From G965276765 sp965276765 (lineage in GTDB: Bacteria > Actinomycetota > Acidimicrobiia > Acidimicrobiales > Palsa-688): DNA of 64,000 nucleotides. This document shows positions 8,313 to 16,591 of this stretch, piece after piece. The stretch is from NCBI GenBank assembly GCA_965276765.1, contig OZ255627.1:3534001-3598000 (forward strand), read 5' to 3'. A program made the translations under genes and the position numbers. The notes under the pieces are model-generated. The model ran no database searches. It was not told where the DNA came from and saw nothing but the letters and a program-made list of their open reading frames with translations. Within the stretch, counting starts at the first letter, position 1; every line of letters begins with the position of its first letter.

Positions 8313-8858
8313 ATGGAGCAGGTGCGCCAGGATGAAGCCATGGTGGCGTCCTGGATCACACCCAAGGCGATGAAGGGGACGGACAGTGCGATAGCTGGTC
8401 GTGGCCTCGTTGCTCTCGACACGATCGAAGAGGACGAGGTCGTTGCGGTCAAGGGCGGTCACATCGTGACGACCGAGACTCTCCAGCACATGTCCGAGGG
8501 CCTTCAGAACTCCGACATACAGATCACCGATGACTTGCATCTCGTGGCCTTGACCGACGACGAGTACGAGTCGGTGATGCTCTTCATCAACCACTCATGC
8601 GAGCCCAACGTCGGCTTCGCCGGAAACACCGTCCTTGTGGCCATGCGCGACATCGAGGTCGGCGAGGAGCTGACCACCGACTACGCCTTGTTCGACGACT
8701 ACGAAGGCTCGATGGACTGCACCTGCGGCCAACCGGCCTGTCGGCGCCGCATCGACGGGCGAGATTGGCAGCGTCCGGAGCTCCAGGAGCGGTACCGCGG
8801 GTACTTCTCCTGGTACCTCGAGAGGAGGCTTCGACCGCCGACTCAGACGCCATGGTGA
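8313..8858 (+). CDS. SET domain protein (lysine methyltransferase-like)
   Basis: About 181 aa. The SET core is visible: AIAGRGLVALDTIEEDEVV at the start, then FINHSCEPNVGF (the NHS-C knot motif that binds S-adenosylmethionine) and EELTTDYALFD (the catalytic tyrosine strand). CTCGQPACRRRIDG resembles a post-SET zinc motif. The family transfers methyl groups from SAM to lysine. ATG at 8313 is used; ATG at 8340 would also give the complete domain. The open frame continues upstream to 7968 across the MerR promoter, which I judge non-coding. A second SET gene lies at 46212. Substrate unknown. Confidence 0.85.
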   Translation: MEQVRQDEAMVASWITPKAMKGTDSAIAGRGLVALDTIEEDEVVAVKGGHIVTTETLQHMSEGLQNSDIQITDDLHLVALTDDEYESVMLFINHSCEPNVGFAGNTVLVAMRDIEVGEELTTDYALFDDYEGSMDCTCGQPACRRRIDGRDWQRPELQERYRGYFSWYLERRLRPPTQTPW

Positions 8859-9061
8859 CGCTCTCCCAATTCGACGACGCGCCAACGGCACCTGTCGCGG
8901 GCTCGCTTGCCACGTCTGAGTAGACGTGGCCGTGAGGCCCCACCTCGCGGACGAGCAGACGGTCGACCGAGCTTTCCGGCCGAAGTGACGGGCACGATTT
9001 ACCGTTCGGGGATCCGCCGATCGAACGGGACCGTTGTTGGGCTGCCGCCTACCGTGTAGGG

Positions 9062-9658
9062 ATGGCGCAGATCGCTCTCTTCCATTCGGCGCTCGGGGTG
9101 CGACGCGGCGTCGTCGACGCCGCCGACCGCTTCCGGTCGGCGGGCCACGAGGTGCTGATCGTCGACCAATACGAAGGGCGGGCGTTCGACACCTACGACG
9201 CGGCCAGGACGCACATGGAGAGCATTGGCGGCTATCCGGCTCTGATGGGCTCGGCCCTCGGCGCCGTGGAGGCTCTGCCAGACGGGTTTGTTGCCGCCGG
9301 GTTCTCCAACGGCGGCGGCATGGCCGAGTACGTCTCGACGCAGCGCTCCGTGTCCGGCACGTTGATGTTCTCGGGGACGATTCCTCTCGCAGAGATCGGG
9401 GCTGATCAGTGGCCGACCGGCGTACCCGCCCAGATCCACTACATGACTGATGATCCGTTCAGGCACCCCGGCTGGGCCGAGGACCTGGCAGCGTCGATCC
9501 GGGCCGCTGGCGCTCTGGTTGAGACCTTCGAGTACGCCGGCGACGGTCACCTCTTCACCGACCCGTCGTTGCCCGACGACTACGACGCTGACGCCGCGGG
9601 GCTGCTGTGGTCCCGGGCTCTCGCCTTCTGCTCCGCGCTCGGCCGCACATTCGAGTGA
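9062..9658 (+). CDS. dienelactone hydrolase family protein
   Basis: Alpha/beta hydrolase of 198 aa beginning QIALFHSALGVRRGVVDAAD, the usual opening of the DLH family. The nucleophile elbow reads GFSNGGG with Ser82, replacing the cysteine of classical dienelactone hydrolases. Candidate acid Asp130/131 and base His163 (GDGHLF) are in the expected order. The substitution suggests esterase rather than true dienelactone activity. ATG at 9062. It stands alone with no aromatic pathway genes nearby. Confidence 0.85.
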   Translation: MAQIALFHSALGVRRGVVDAADRFRSAGHEVLIVDQYEGRAFDTYDAARTHMESIGGYPALMGSALGAVEALPDGFVAAGFSNGGGMAEYVSTQRSVSGTLMFSGTIPLAEIGADQWPTGVPAQIHYMTDDPFRHPGWAEDLAASIRAAGALVETFEYAGDGHLFTDPSLPDDYDADAAGLLWSRALAFCSALGRTFE

Positions 9659-9919
9659 AGATCCGCTGCGTCACACACTGATGCCGCGTGAGCAACCAAG
9701 GGCCGGGCCGACGGGTTCCTTTGGACACGGTGGGAGGGTGTGAGCTTCTCGTCCACGCCAACGCTCCAACCGGGGTGCCCTGTGCGACGGTGCTAGACCA
9801 CGAAGCGGGGCACCGAAAGGCCGGGCATATACCGCGAGTCAGGCAATCGTTCACCGCAGGGGGGTCGTCAAACGGCTGTCGAACCGTCAGCCGGCGGGTG
9901 GCGGGTTAGCGTCGGGTAG

Positions 9920-11179
9920 GTGACGGATGCGCTGGGCCCGGTGGGGAGGAATCATCGGCCCTGGTTAGGTTTCCGCTCTGGGAGCTTCGGCCTCCGACGT
10001 CTGCTTACGGCTCAGGGTGCGTCGTTCTTGGGTGACGGTTTGGTGCTGGCCGCGTTCCCGCTGATCGCCGTACAACTCTCCCGAACTCCCGCCGCGGTCG
10101 CGGGCGTCGGACTGGCAGCGACGTTGCCCCAGTTCCTGATCGCGCTTCCGGCGGGGCTGGTCACCGACCGGGCCGAGCGACGACGGACGATGGCGGGCGC
10201 GACGGCGCTGGCAGGTACCGCCCTGGTGGCGTTGGCCGTGTTGCTCGGCGCTGTGGCTGTCGGGCTGGCGGCGCTGGATGTCGTGGCGTTCGTGGTCGGG
10301 ACCGCGCAGGTGTTGATCGCCGCGAGCGGATCGGCGCTGCTGCCCCAGGTGGTCGAGTCCGAGGGTCTGGAGGGGGCGAACGCCTGGTTGTTCTCGATGC
10401 AGCACGCCGTGGGCAACCTCGGCGGACCGCCGCTGGCAGGGGTGCTAGTCGCCATCGGCCTGGCCGCCCCGGCCTGGGCCGCGGCTGTCTGCTACGGCGT
10501 TGCTGCGGCAGTGCTCGCCAGCGCCAGCACCCGGTTTGTCGGCAATGCGACCAAGCGGACGAACAGCCTTCGAGCCGACGTCGTCGAGGGGCTGCGTCTC
10601 CTTGCGAGTCACCGCCAGCTCCGGGCGTTTACGGCGATGACTGCCGTGGCCAATGTCGCTTCCGAGGGCGTCGTTGTGGTGTTGGTGCTCTACGCGGTGG
10701 CACCGGGCCCGCTGGCGCTGTCCCGGCCCGGCTACGGGCTACTGCTGGCCTGCTTCGCCGTCGGCGGGATCATCGGCGCGGCCGTGACCAAGCGGCTCGC
10801 TCGGCGGGTCGGGCGGACCTCCCTGCTGATGGGGTCGGTGCTGGCGATGGCCGTCGGGTTTGCCGGGCCGGGGATGCTGACGAACCCGTATACGGCGGGA
10901 ATCGCCCTAGCGGTCGCAGGGCTTGGCGCCGGGTGCTACAACGTGACCAGCGTCAGTTTCCGCCAACGCGTGGTGCCGGCGGAGATTTTCGGTCGAGCCA
11001 CTGCCGCCTATCGGCTGGTCGCCTTAGGAGCGGTTCCCCTCGGCGCTGTACTCGGCGGTGTGAGCGCCAAGGTCTTAGGTTTGCGGGGCAGCTTCCTGGC
11101 TGCTGGGGTGCTCACCCTGGTCTGTCTCGCCGGAATGGCCGCTGTGACCGAAGGCGCCCTACGCGCTGCTGAGGGCTGA
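9920..11179 (+). CDS. MFS transporter (EntS/MFS_3-like)
   Basis: Twelve-TM major facilitator protein of 419 aa. The first loop motif is ALPAGLVTDRAERRRTM and the repeat in the second half is VGGIIGAAVTKRLARRVGR. The sequence FRQRVVPAEIFGRATAAYR before the last TM pairs is characteristic of the drug/siderophore exporter branch (EntS-like). Start is GTG at 9920. No regulator is adjacent. Substrate unknown. Confidence 0.85.
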   Translation: MTDALGPVGRNHRPWLGFRSGSFGLRRLLTAQGASFLGDGLVLAAFPLIAVQLSRTPAAVAGVGLAATLPQFLIALPAGLVTDRAERRRTMAGATALAGTALVALAVLLGAVAVGLAALDVVAFVVGTAQVLIAASGSALLPQVVESEGLEGANAWLFSMQHAVGNLGGPPLAGVLVAIGLAAPAWAAAVCYGVAAAVLASASTRFVGNATKRTNSLRADVVEGLRLLASHRQLRAFTAMTAVANVASEGVVVVLVLYAVAPGPLALSRPGYGLLLACFAVGGIIGAAVTKRLARRVGRTSLLMGSVLAMAVGFAGPGMLTNPYTAGIALAVAGLGAGCYNVTSVSFRQRVVPAEIFGRATAAYRLVALGAVPLGAVLGGVSAKVLGLRGSFLAAGVLTLVCLAGMAAVTEGALRAAEG

Positions 11180-11601
11180 TTCGCTCACTCGGCCACGCCG
11201 GGTCGCCAGAGGGCTTGCGACCCTGCTGTTGAGCCACCAACACGACGGCGGAGGGGAGCGCTGGGCTGAGCCCTTCCGACAAGCGGATCCGCTTGCGGCG
11301 ACGGGCTGAGGCGTCGCTGTTCAGCCCGTCGGTGGGCCGTAGGTCGTTCGTCGGATGTCGAAATCATTAGAGCTGCATGACCACCACGCCGTAAGGTCAG
11401 CGCTGTGCTGCTCCCGTCTTGGCGCGGACCGACGGCCCGCTTGGTCATGAAGGCGACCACGCCGACACTCGGCGGCCGCCGCTTCCACCACTGCTCGGAG
11501 GAAGCGGCGGGAGGTAACGGCGCGGAGGCGAGCCCCTAGTAGCCGCTCAGTGACCTCCGGCGCGCCCCAACTCCTGCCCTACGTGGACAGGAGGTCGGGC
11601 G
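11180..11601. other. gene-poor stretch
   Basis: No reading frame with convincing protein character on either strand. The region ends with the ribosome binding site CAGGAGGT (11588-11595) of the interrupted methyltransferase gene. Confidence 0.5.
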
Positions 11602-11652
11602 ATGCCCGCACACCATCAAACAGAGCTCATTACCGCGGGACCAGGCCACCCA
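11602..11652 (+). pseudogene. 5' fragment of SpoU/TrmH RNA methyltransferase gene, cut by IS21
   Basis: Seventeen codons: MPAHHQTELITAGPGHP. A good ribosome binding site lies 7 bases upstream of the ATG. When the IS21 element and one copy of its CACCCA target duplication are removed, this frame continues directly into LVRQYLAARRQRRPTG of the downstream methyltransferase body, giving a normal family N-terminus. The reconstruction is exact to the base. Confidence 0.85.
11647..11652. repeat. left target-site duplication (CACCCA) of IS21 element 1
   Basis: CACCCA directly precedes the TGTC end of the element and is repeated directly after the right end (14825-14830). Six bases is within the 4-8 bp usual for IS21. 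Confidence 0.85.
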
Positions 11653-11702
11653 TGTCAAGGGCCACTGAGATCTCCCCAGGGGCGGTCATGAAACCTCGCC
11701 GC

Positions 11703-11746
11703 TGGCGGCCACCAGTTCTCCCCGGTGGCGGCCAGCGGTTCTCCCC
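11703..11746 (-). repeat. tandem terminal repeats of IS21 element 1 (left end)
   Basis: Two adjacent 21-bp units (11703-11723 and 11726-11746) start TGGCGGCCA and end TTCTCCCC, differing at only two or three positions. Inverted relatives lie at the right end. They are probable IstA binding sites by analogy with characterised IS21 ends. Confidence 0.7.
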
Positions 11747-11758
11747 GGGTACGTGGGC

Positions 11759-12103
11759 TTATCGGCCGCCTCCTTCGGTCAGTTCTGCCGCGGCGACAGG
11801 CTCGTCGCAGCACGGGCAGACGCCGCCCAGCCCGGCGGCTCGCATGAACCGGTTGCATTCGGGGCAGCGCTGGTCGCCGAGAGACCGGACGTCGCAGTCC
11901 TCGCAGATATAGACGGTGAGCGCCCGGCGGGTCCCTCGAGATGGGAGGGGCGGGAGGGGGACCTGGCGACGATGCCGGCGGCGCCAGGCGGCAACCCGGC
12001 AGGCAGGGCTGCACCAGGTTTGGCGTCCGAAGGAGGTGAATGGTCGGCCGCATTGCCCGCAGGTCGTTACGCCATCGTTACGTGACGGGGTGTCAGCGGC
12101 CAC
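11759..12103 (-). CDS. Cys-rich zinc-ribbon protein carried by IS21 element 1
   Basis: A 114-aa protein with repeated Cys pairs: CGQCGRPF at about residue 15, CSPAC, then CEDC, CPEC and CPCC. This suggests two or three zinc-binding knuckles, the first resembling recombinase-type zinc fingers. A basic segment AAWRRRHRRQ lies between. Start GTG at 12103, preceded by GAGAGGAG on the coding strand, overlaps the 3' end of istB by 11 bases, so it is co-transcribed and probably coupled. It lies fully inside the element. Standard IS21 elements carry only istA and istB. Function unknown; DNA or protein binding is an inference. Confidence 0.75.
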   Translation of the reverse strand: MAADTPSRNDGVTTCGQCGRPFTSFGRQTWCSPACRVAAWRRRHRRQVPLPPLPSRGTRRALTVYICEDCDVRSLGDQRCPECNRFMRAAGLGGVCPCCDEPVAAAELTEGGGR

Positions 12104-12920
12104 GACGGTCTCCTCTCGGTGCGGTGGTGGCCGGCCCGGCGCTCCCGGGGTTGAGGGCCACCACGCCTTGACCGGTGAGCGCCTCGGAGAGCCGCACGCT
12201 GTCGCCGGTGGTGACGCACACATGTGCGTGGTGTAACAGTCGGTCGACGGTGGCGGTGGCGAGGGTCTTGGGCATGAGCTCGTCGAAGGCGGACGGGTGC
12301 AGGTTCGACGAGATGGCCACGCTGCGCCGCTCGTAGGCGGCGTCCACGAGGCGGTAGAGGCCTTCGGCGGCGTCAGGGCCGACCGGCAGTAGTCCGATGT
12401 CGTCACAGACGACCAGCTCGGAGCGCAGGATGCGGGCGATGGCCTTGGTGACGGTGTCGTCGCCGCGGTGGCGGCGGACCAGCACGCCGAGGGACTCCAG
12501 GGTGAACCAGGCCACCTTCATGCCTGCCTCAACTGCGGTCTGGCCGAGGGCTTCGAGCAGGAACGTCTTGCCGGTGCCGGCCGGCCCGCAGATCACCAAG
12601 TTCTCCCGCCTGCTGATCCACTCCAAGGTGCGCAGGGCGGACTGGGTGGGGGCGGGGATCGAGGACCGGTCCTGGTCCCAGGCGTCGAAGGTCTTGCCGG
12701 TGGGGAACGCGGCGGCGGCCCGTCGGGTGGCGAGGGCGGAGCGGTCCCGTCCGGCGACCTCGGCGGCGAAGAGAGCCTTTAGGATCTCGGCGGGCTCCCA
12801 GCGCTGCGCCCGGGCGGTGGCGATGAGCTCGGGGGCGGCGGCCCGGATGTGGGGTAGGCGCAGCCGGCGCAGCAGCGCTTCGAGGTCGTCGGGCAACGCT
12901 GGGGCCCCAGGGGCGCTCAC
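12093..12920 (-). CDS. istB: IS21 helper ATPase IstB
   Basis: AAA+ ATPase of 275 aa that assists the IstA transposase in target selection. Walker A GPAGTGKTFLLEALGQ, Walker B ELVVCDDIGLLP, and the later segment SVAISSNLHPSAFDELMP are all intact. The N-terminal part (LEALLRRLRLPHIRAAAPEL) is the IstB IstA-contact region. Start GTG at 12920 overlaps the stop of the preceding 76-aa ORF (GTGA), showing translational coupling. Confidence 0.92.
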   Translation of the reverse strand: MSAPGAPALPDDLEALLRRLRLPHIRAAAPELIATARAQRWEPAEILKALFAAEVAGRDRSALATRRAAAAFPTGKTFDAWDQDRSSIPAPTQSALRTLEWISRRENLVICGPAGTGKTFLLEALGQTAVEAGMKVAWFTLESLGVLVRRHRGDDTVTKAIARILRSELVVCDDIGLLPVGPDAAEGLYRLVDAAYERRSVAISSNLHPSAFDELMPKTLATATVDRLLHHAHVCVTTGDSVRLSEALTGQGVVALNPGSAGPATTAPRGDRRGR

Positions 12921-13147
12921 CTGGGCTCCCCGGGGGCGACAGCGAAGCGGGCGGCCCAGGCAAGCAAGTCGGCGCGCAGGGCGGTGAGGGGGTAGGCGTC
13001 GCATTCGGGGCCGACGAAGCGGGAGAAGTCGGCGTCGACGGCAGGGCCTGCTTGGGCCAGCCACTCTTCGACGAACTCCAAGGTCTCGATCAGCTCGACG
13101 GCGTCAGCCTGGTCGATGCTGGCCACGGGCAGGCGGTCGGCGTTCAT
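12917..13147 (-). CDS. 76-aa ORF between istA and istB
   Basis: Small acidic protein beginning MNADRLPVASIDQADAVELI, with EFVEEWLAQAGPAVDADFSRF. It overlaps the istA stop by ATGA and the istB start by GTGA, so three genes are chained by 4-base overlaps; this argues strongly that it is translated. No known domain is visible. It is helical and acidic with a WL/WAARF aromatic pattern; it could be an adaptor or regulator of the transposase complex (inference). Confidence 0.7.
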   Translation of the reverse strand: MNADRLPVASIDQADAVELIETLEFVEEWLAQAGPAVDADFSRFVGPECDAYPLTALRADLLAWAARFAVAPGEPR

Positions 13148-14659
13148 CGGCCCAGCTCCTTCCAGCTGTTGGTCCCCTGCGCCAGGGACCGGTCCTCGCC
13201 GGCGGAGCGAGACCCGCCCGGCCCGGCGGTCGCTTGGTGGGCGACGATGGCGGCCAGGTCCCCCTCGGCGAACCGGCCCAGCACGGCGGCCTCGCCGAGG
13301 GCCCGGTCGACCGCCACGGGGTCGCCGAGACGGGCCAGGCCAACGGCGTCGGCCATCTTGGCCCGCAGCCTGGCCGTCCCGGCGGCGGCTGCCTCCACCA
13401 GCCACAGCGCGGCGCCCTCGCCCAACGACAAGAAGGTCGCCTCCTCGACGGTCTTCGCCCGGGGCGTGCGCCCCCCCGCCCCCTCAGGCGGCGGGGGGAA
13501 GTGGGCGTCGTCGAACGCGGGGGTTGCCCGGCGTGGTCACGGCGTGGCGGGCCACCTCGACCGGCCCGGCGTCGCCGACGTGGACGACCACGACCACTTC
13601 GCCGTGGCGGCGCACCCACACCACGGCTCCGGCCAGGTGGTGCGGCACCGAGTACGAGCCGCACTCGAACGCGACCATCGGCTCGTTGGTCCCCACGGTG
13701 CGGGTGCGGCCGAACGCCACGGTCCAGGGATGCTCGGGCAGTCGGTGCAGACGGGACCGCTCCTCGGCCAGCATCTCCACTGGCGCCCGGCGGGTGACGC
13801 GATGGGGACGAGCGTTGACCTCGCCCATGAACGCCTCGCACGCCGCCTCGACCGCCGCGAAGCTCCCGTAGGCGTCCAACAAGTTGGCATCGGTCGGGAC
13901 CAGATCGGCCTTCGCGAGCTTCACGGTTGACTCCGAGCCGCCCTTGGTGGCCGGGTCGGCCGGCACGCACGTCGCCACCGTCAGCCCGTAGAAGCGAGAC
14001 AAGGCGACGATGTCAGGGTTGCGCACGGCGATGCCGGCCACGTGGTCGACGCTGACGGTGCGCTCGTTGTCCGTGAGGCCATAGGTGGGCACACCCCCAA
14101 ACGCCCGCAGCGCCCGGTCGATCGCCAACGCCACGGTCGGCAGCGTCTTGTCCAAGATGGGCACCACCACCCGGAACCTCGACCACGCCAGCCAGGCGCA
14201 GAACAAGATCACCTCGACCCCGGCGACGACCGGGCCGGTCCCGTAGTCCCACTGGAACCACATGCCCGGCTCGGGCACCCACGGCCGGTGCACCCGGCGG
14301 TTCCCGGCCCGCCACGCCGACTTCAGCTCTGCCACCGCCCGGCGCGTCGAGCGCTCCGAGCCCCTGTAGCCCAGCGCCACCAGCTTGTCGTGGGCGACAT
14401 CGGCACGGATCCGGCCCCTCGAGCGCTCCACCCACTCCTCGACCTTGTCGAGATGGGCGTCAATGATCCTCGGCCGGCGGGCAAGCCCACCATCGAGGCG
14501 GCCCTCGGCCCGGGCGGCCACCCAATGGGCCACGGTGTGATGATCGACGCCGGCCAGCTCGCCGGCGTCTCGATACGACTGGGTCAGATCGAAAGCTTCA
14601 AGAATGAACATGATCTCCTCGGCAGACTTCACGTGCTCCTCCTGGATGGCTGAGTGCAT
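13144..14659 (-). pseudogene. istA: IS21 transposase IstA, frameshifted in a C5 run
   Basis: DDE transposase of IS21. The N-terminal HTH (FDLTQSYRDAGELAGVDHHT) and catalytic core (WFQWDYGTGP, then FGGVPTYGLTDNERTV, then ATKGGSESTVKLAKADL) are clear. At TTPGNP the frame shifts in a run of five C on the coding strand (G5 at 13519-13523 on the plus strand). With one C fewer it continues AFDDAHFPPPPEGAG and TFLSLGEGAALWLVEAAAAG to a stop at 13144 that overlaps the next ORF. As sequenced, the protein stops at 13484. ATG at 14659 is the likely start. The lesion is real decay or a homopolymer error; programmed shifting is not known for this family. Confidence 0.85.
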
Positions 14660-14687
14660 AGACACGCTCAGTTCATCCAGGAGGGGC

Positions 14688-14715
14688 GTCCCCGGTGGTG
14701 GACCCCACCGGGGAC
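14688..14715. terminator. strong hairpin just upstream of istA
   Basis: GTCCCCGGTGG and CCACCGGGGAC form a perfect 11-bp stem with a 6-base loop between the right-end repeats and the istA start. It would shield istA from incoming transcription or act as an attenuator; no U-run follows, so simple intrinsic termination is uncertain. Confidence 0.5.
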
Positions 14716-14731
14716 CCAGCAGGTCAGCACT

Positions 14732-14824
14732 GGGGAGATCTACTGGCCGCCAGCAGGGACTTCTCGTGTCCACCAGCGGGGAGCTTCGTGGCCGTCTACG
14801 GGGAGGATCTCATGGCCGCCGACA
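14732..14824 (+). repeat. right-end repeats of IS21 element 1
   Basis: Three related units start GGGGAG at 14732, 14778 and 14800 and carry TGGCCG about 13 bases in. The last runs to the terminal GACA. They are inverted relative to the left-end units. Confidence 0.7.
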
Positions 14825-15597
14825 CACCCACTGGTCCGCCAATACCTGGCGGCGCGACGGCAACGGCGCCCCACCGGGGTCGTAGCGCTAGAGGGCTACT
14901 GGGCCATCGACACCGCCTTGGCCGCAGGGCGGGCCCTCGAAGTGCTGTTCGTCATGCCATTGCTCGTCGAAAAGGACCCGGCGGGCGCCCTGGTTTCCAA
15001 AATCATCCAGCAGCGCACACCAGTCCTGCGGGTTGGGGCGAAGCTCTTCGGGCGGATGGTCGACCGGGACGGACCAGACGGTCTCGCTGCGCTCGTCCGC
15101 TGGCATACCTGGACGCTGGAAGACATCCCCGTCACCTCGACGACACGCGTGCTCGTCGCCGACCAACCCGACCGGCCCGGGAACCTCGGCACCATGATCC
15201 GCTCTGCGGACGGGGCCGGCGCGTCCGGCGTCATTGTCGCCGACTCGGTCCTCGCCCTCTCCAGCCAGGCCGTCGTTAAGGCGAGCATGGGCACCATCTT
15301 CTCTCTCCCGGCCATCACGACCACTACCCAGGCGGCCCTGGACTGGCTACGAGCCCACGGCTTCAAGATCGTCACCGCGCAGCCCGACGGAGATAGGTCC
15401 TACCGAGAAGAAGCCCTCTACCAGCCGCCCGTCGCCGTGGTTGTCGGCAACGGCATGGTCTCTCATCAGCGTGGTCGCAAGTCGTGCACCACCGAGCAGC
15501 GATTCCCATGCGTGGCAAAGCCGACTCGCTCAACGTGACCACCGCGGCGGCGCTGTTGCTCTACGAGGCCCTCCAGCAGTGCCACCGGCGACAGTAA
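14825..15597 (+). pseudogene. 3' part of SpoU/TrmH family RNA 2'-O-methyltransferase
   Basis: Body of a SAM-dependent RNA ribose methyltransferase with a deep trefoil knot. Motifs: VVALEGYWAIDTALAAG (substrate-binding N-domain), PDRPGNLGTMIRSADGAGAS (motif 1, with the catalytic Arg), VVKASMGTIFSLP (motif 2). Motif 3 is split. After VVVGNGM the frame is lost near 15456, and with one extra G it resumes as GLSSAWSQVVHHRAAIPMR then GKADSLNVTTAAALLLYEA to a stop at 15597. The first six bases are the right target duplication (CACCCA). The gene is therefore broken twice: by IS21 at codon 17 and by a single-base shift near the end. Confidence 0.88.
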
Positions 15598-16018
15598 CCT
15601 AGCGACCTACCTCCGCTGCGACCGGTTGTCGGGCGCGTGCACCGGCGAGCTTCGTCAGCCGCCGCGTCGGCACGTCCAGCGCACGACGTGGAGTGTCGCC
15701 GCGCTGGAGACCGACGTCGTCTTCCGTTTCTCTTGTCGATGGCTGACCGGGCTTGAGCTATCAGTAGGGGAGGTCGTGGGGCTGGCAGTTCCGTCATTCC
15801 GGCTCCAGCGGTGAGGGAGAATGGATTGCTTCCATCACCGCTTTGCGCTCTGCTCCATGAGCGCGCGAGCGATGCGGTGCATTCCGTCCATGACCGTCCC
15901 GTTATGAGCCAAGCCCAACGACGTGGTGGGCTCGACCGGGTCACGCAAAGTCCGGCGCCGTGGGTCTCAGCGTGATCACAAGCTCCCAGACCGGTGCGAG
16001 TTGCTTTACGGTGGTGGT
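15598..16018. other. gene-poor stretch after the broken methyltransferase gene
   Basis: Short frames on both strands lack protein-like composition. I see no RNA gene or repeat here. Confidence 0.45.
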
Positions 16019-16189
16019 GTGAACAACGGCGGCCTTCTGCAGTGGTTGAGGCTAAGGAATACCCTGGACTCATCCGGGCGTCGATGGCTTCGCAAGCAGC
16101 TCGTCTTGACCATCCTCGGAGCGGCCGCCGCCATCGCAATGGTCGTCTTCCTCATCGTCGCCGGCACTCCAGCCCCCGGATGGCCCTAG
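16019..16189 (+). CDS. possible small single-TM protein
   Basis: Fifty-six residues from GTG at 16019: a hydrophilic N-terminus, then WLRKQLVLTILGAAAAIAMV as a single membrane segment. No ribosome site is convincing and no homologous family is recognised. Confidence 0.3.
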   Translation: MNNGGLLQWLRLRNTLDSSGRRWLRKQLVLTILGAAAAIAMVVFLIVAGTPAPGWP

Positions 16190-16591
16190 CCCGTGAAGTC
16201 CCGGCGATTGTGCCGCTCTGTTTCGCCGACTCGGTTCGACAGACATCGGAGACAAGACGTCGACGCCTTACGCCGATTCAGCCTGCACCGCTTGTGAGTA
16301 GCTTGGCGTCACTTTGTGTGCCTTGCCTTCACCCTTCGGACGACCTTTCGGCCGCCGAACTCGGACCACGCCGGCGAGGAGGAGACTCTCCATCAGACTG
16401 CCTCTGCCCGAGTTCCTGATCTGACAGCGTGGCCCGGTCCGCTGAAGAGGCTGATCCGGACCCGATGGTCGTTTGGTTTTCTCGCCTTTGTGACCCTCGT
16501 CGTCGGCCTGCTGGTGAGGACGCTCTTTGGCGGGATCGGCGTCGGGCGCACCGACCTCACCGATGTGTGAGACCCAACTCTCCAAGCATCG
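16190..16591. other. intergenic stretch with a possible TM fragment
   Basis: Mostly non-coding. The plus-strand segment about 16445-16570 could encode a short membrane helix (WSFGFLAFVTLVVGLLVRTL), but no start or upstream domain supports a gene. Confidence 0.3.

Larger units (their letters stand above)
11653..14824. mobile_element. IS21-family insertion sequence (element 1), 3172 bp, four genes
   Basis: The element runs from TGTCAAGGGCCACTGAGATC to GATCTCATGGCCGCCGACA. The ends form an imperfect inverted repeat with the TG...CA termini expected for IS21. It contains on the minus strand istA (frameshifted), a 76-aa ORF, istB and a Cys-rich ORF. Each end also carries internal copies of a roughly 21-bp motif (GGGGAG...TGGCCGCC) in inverted orientation: 11703-11723 and 11726-11746 on the left; 14732-14752 and 14778-14798 on the right. 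Multiple terminal transposase-binding repeats are a known IS21 trait. It interrupts a SpoU/TrmH gene. Confidence 0.9.

Noticed and set aside
13484..13530. Programmed frameshift in istA
   Set aside because: The shift lies in a plain C run near the C-terminus, and IS21 is not known to use frameshifting; decay or sequencing error is simpler.
15561..16139. 192-aa minus-strand frame after the methyltransferase gene
   Set aside because: Rich in Arg/Ser/Trp without any motif; overlaps the real 3' end of the SpoU gene.
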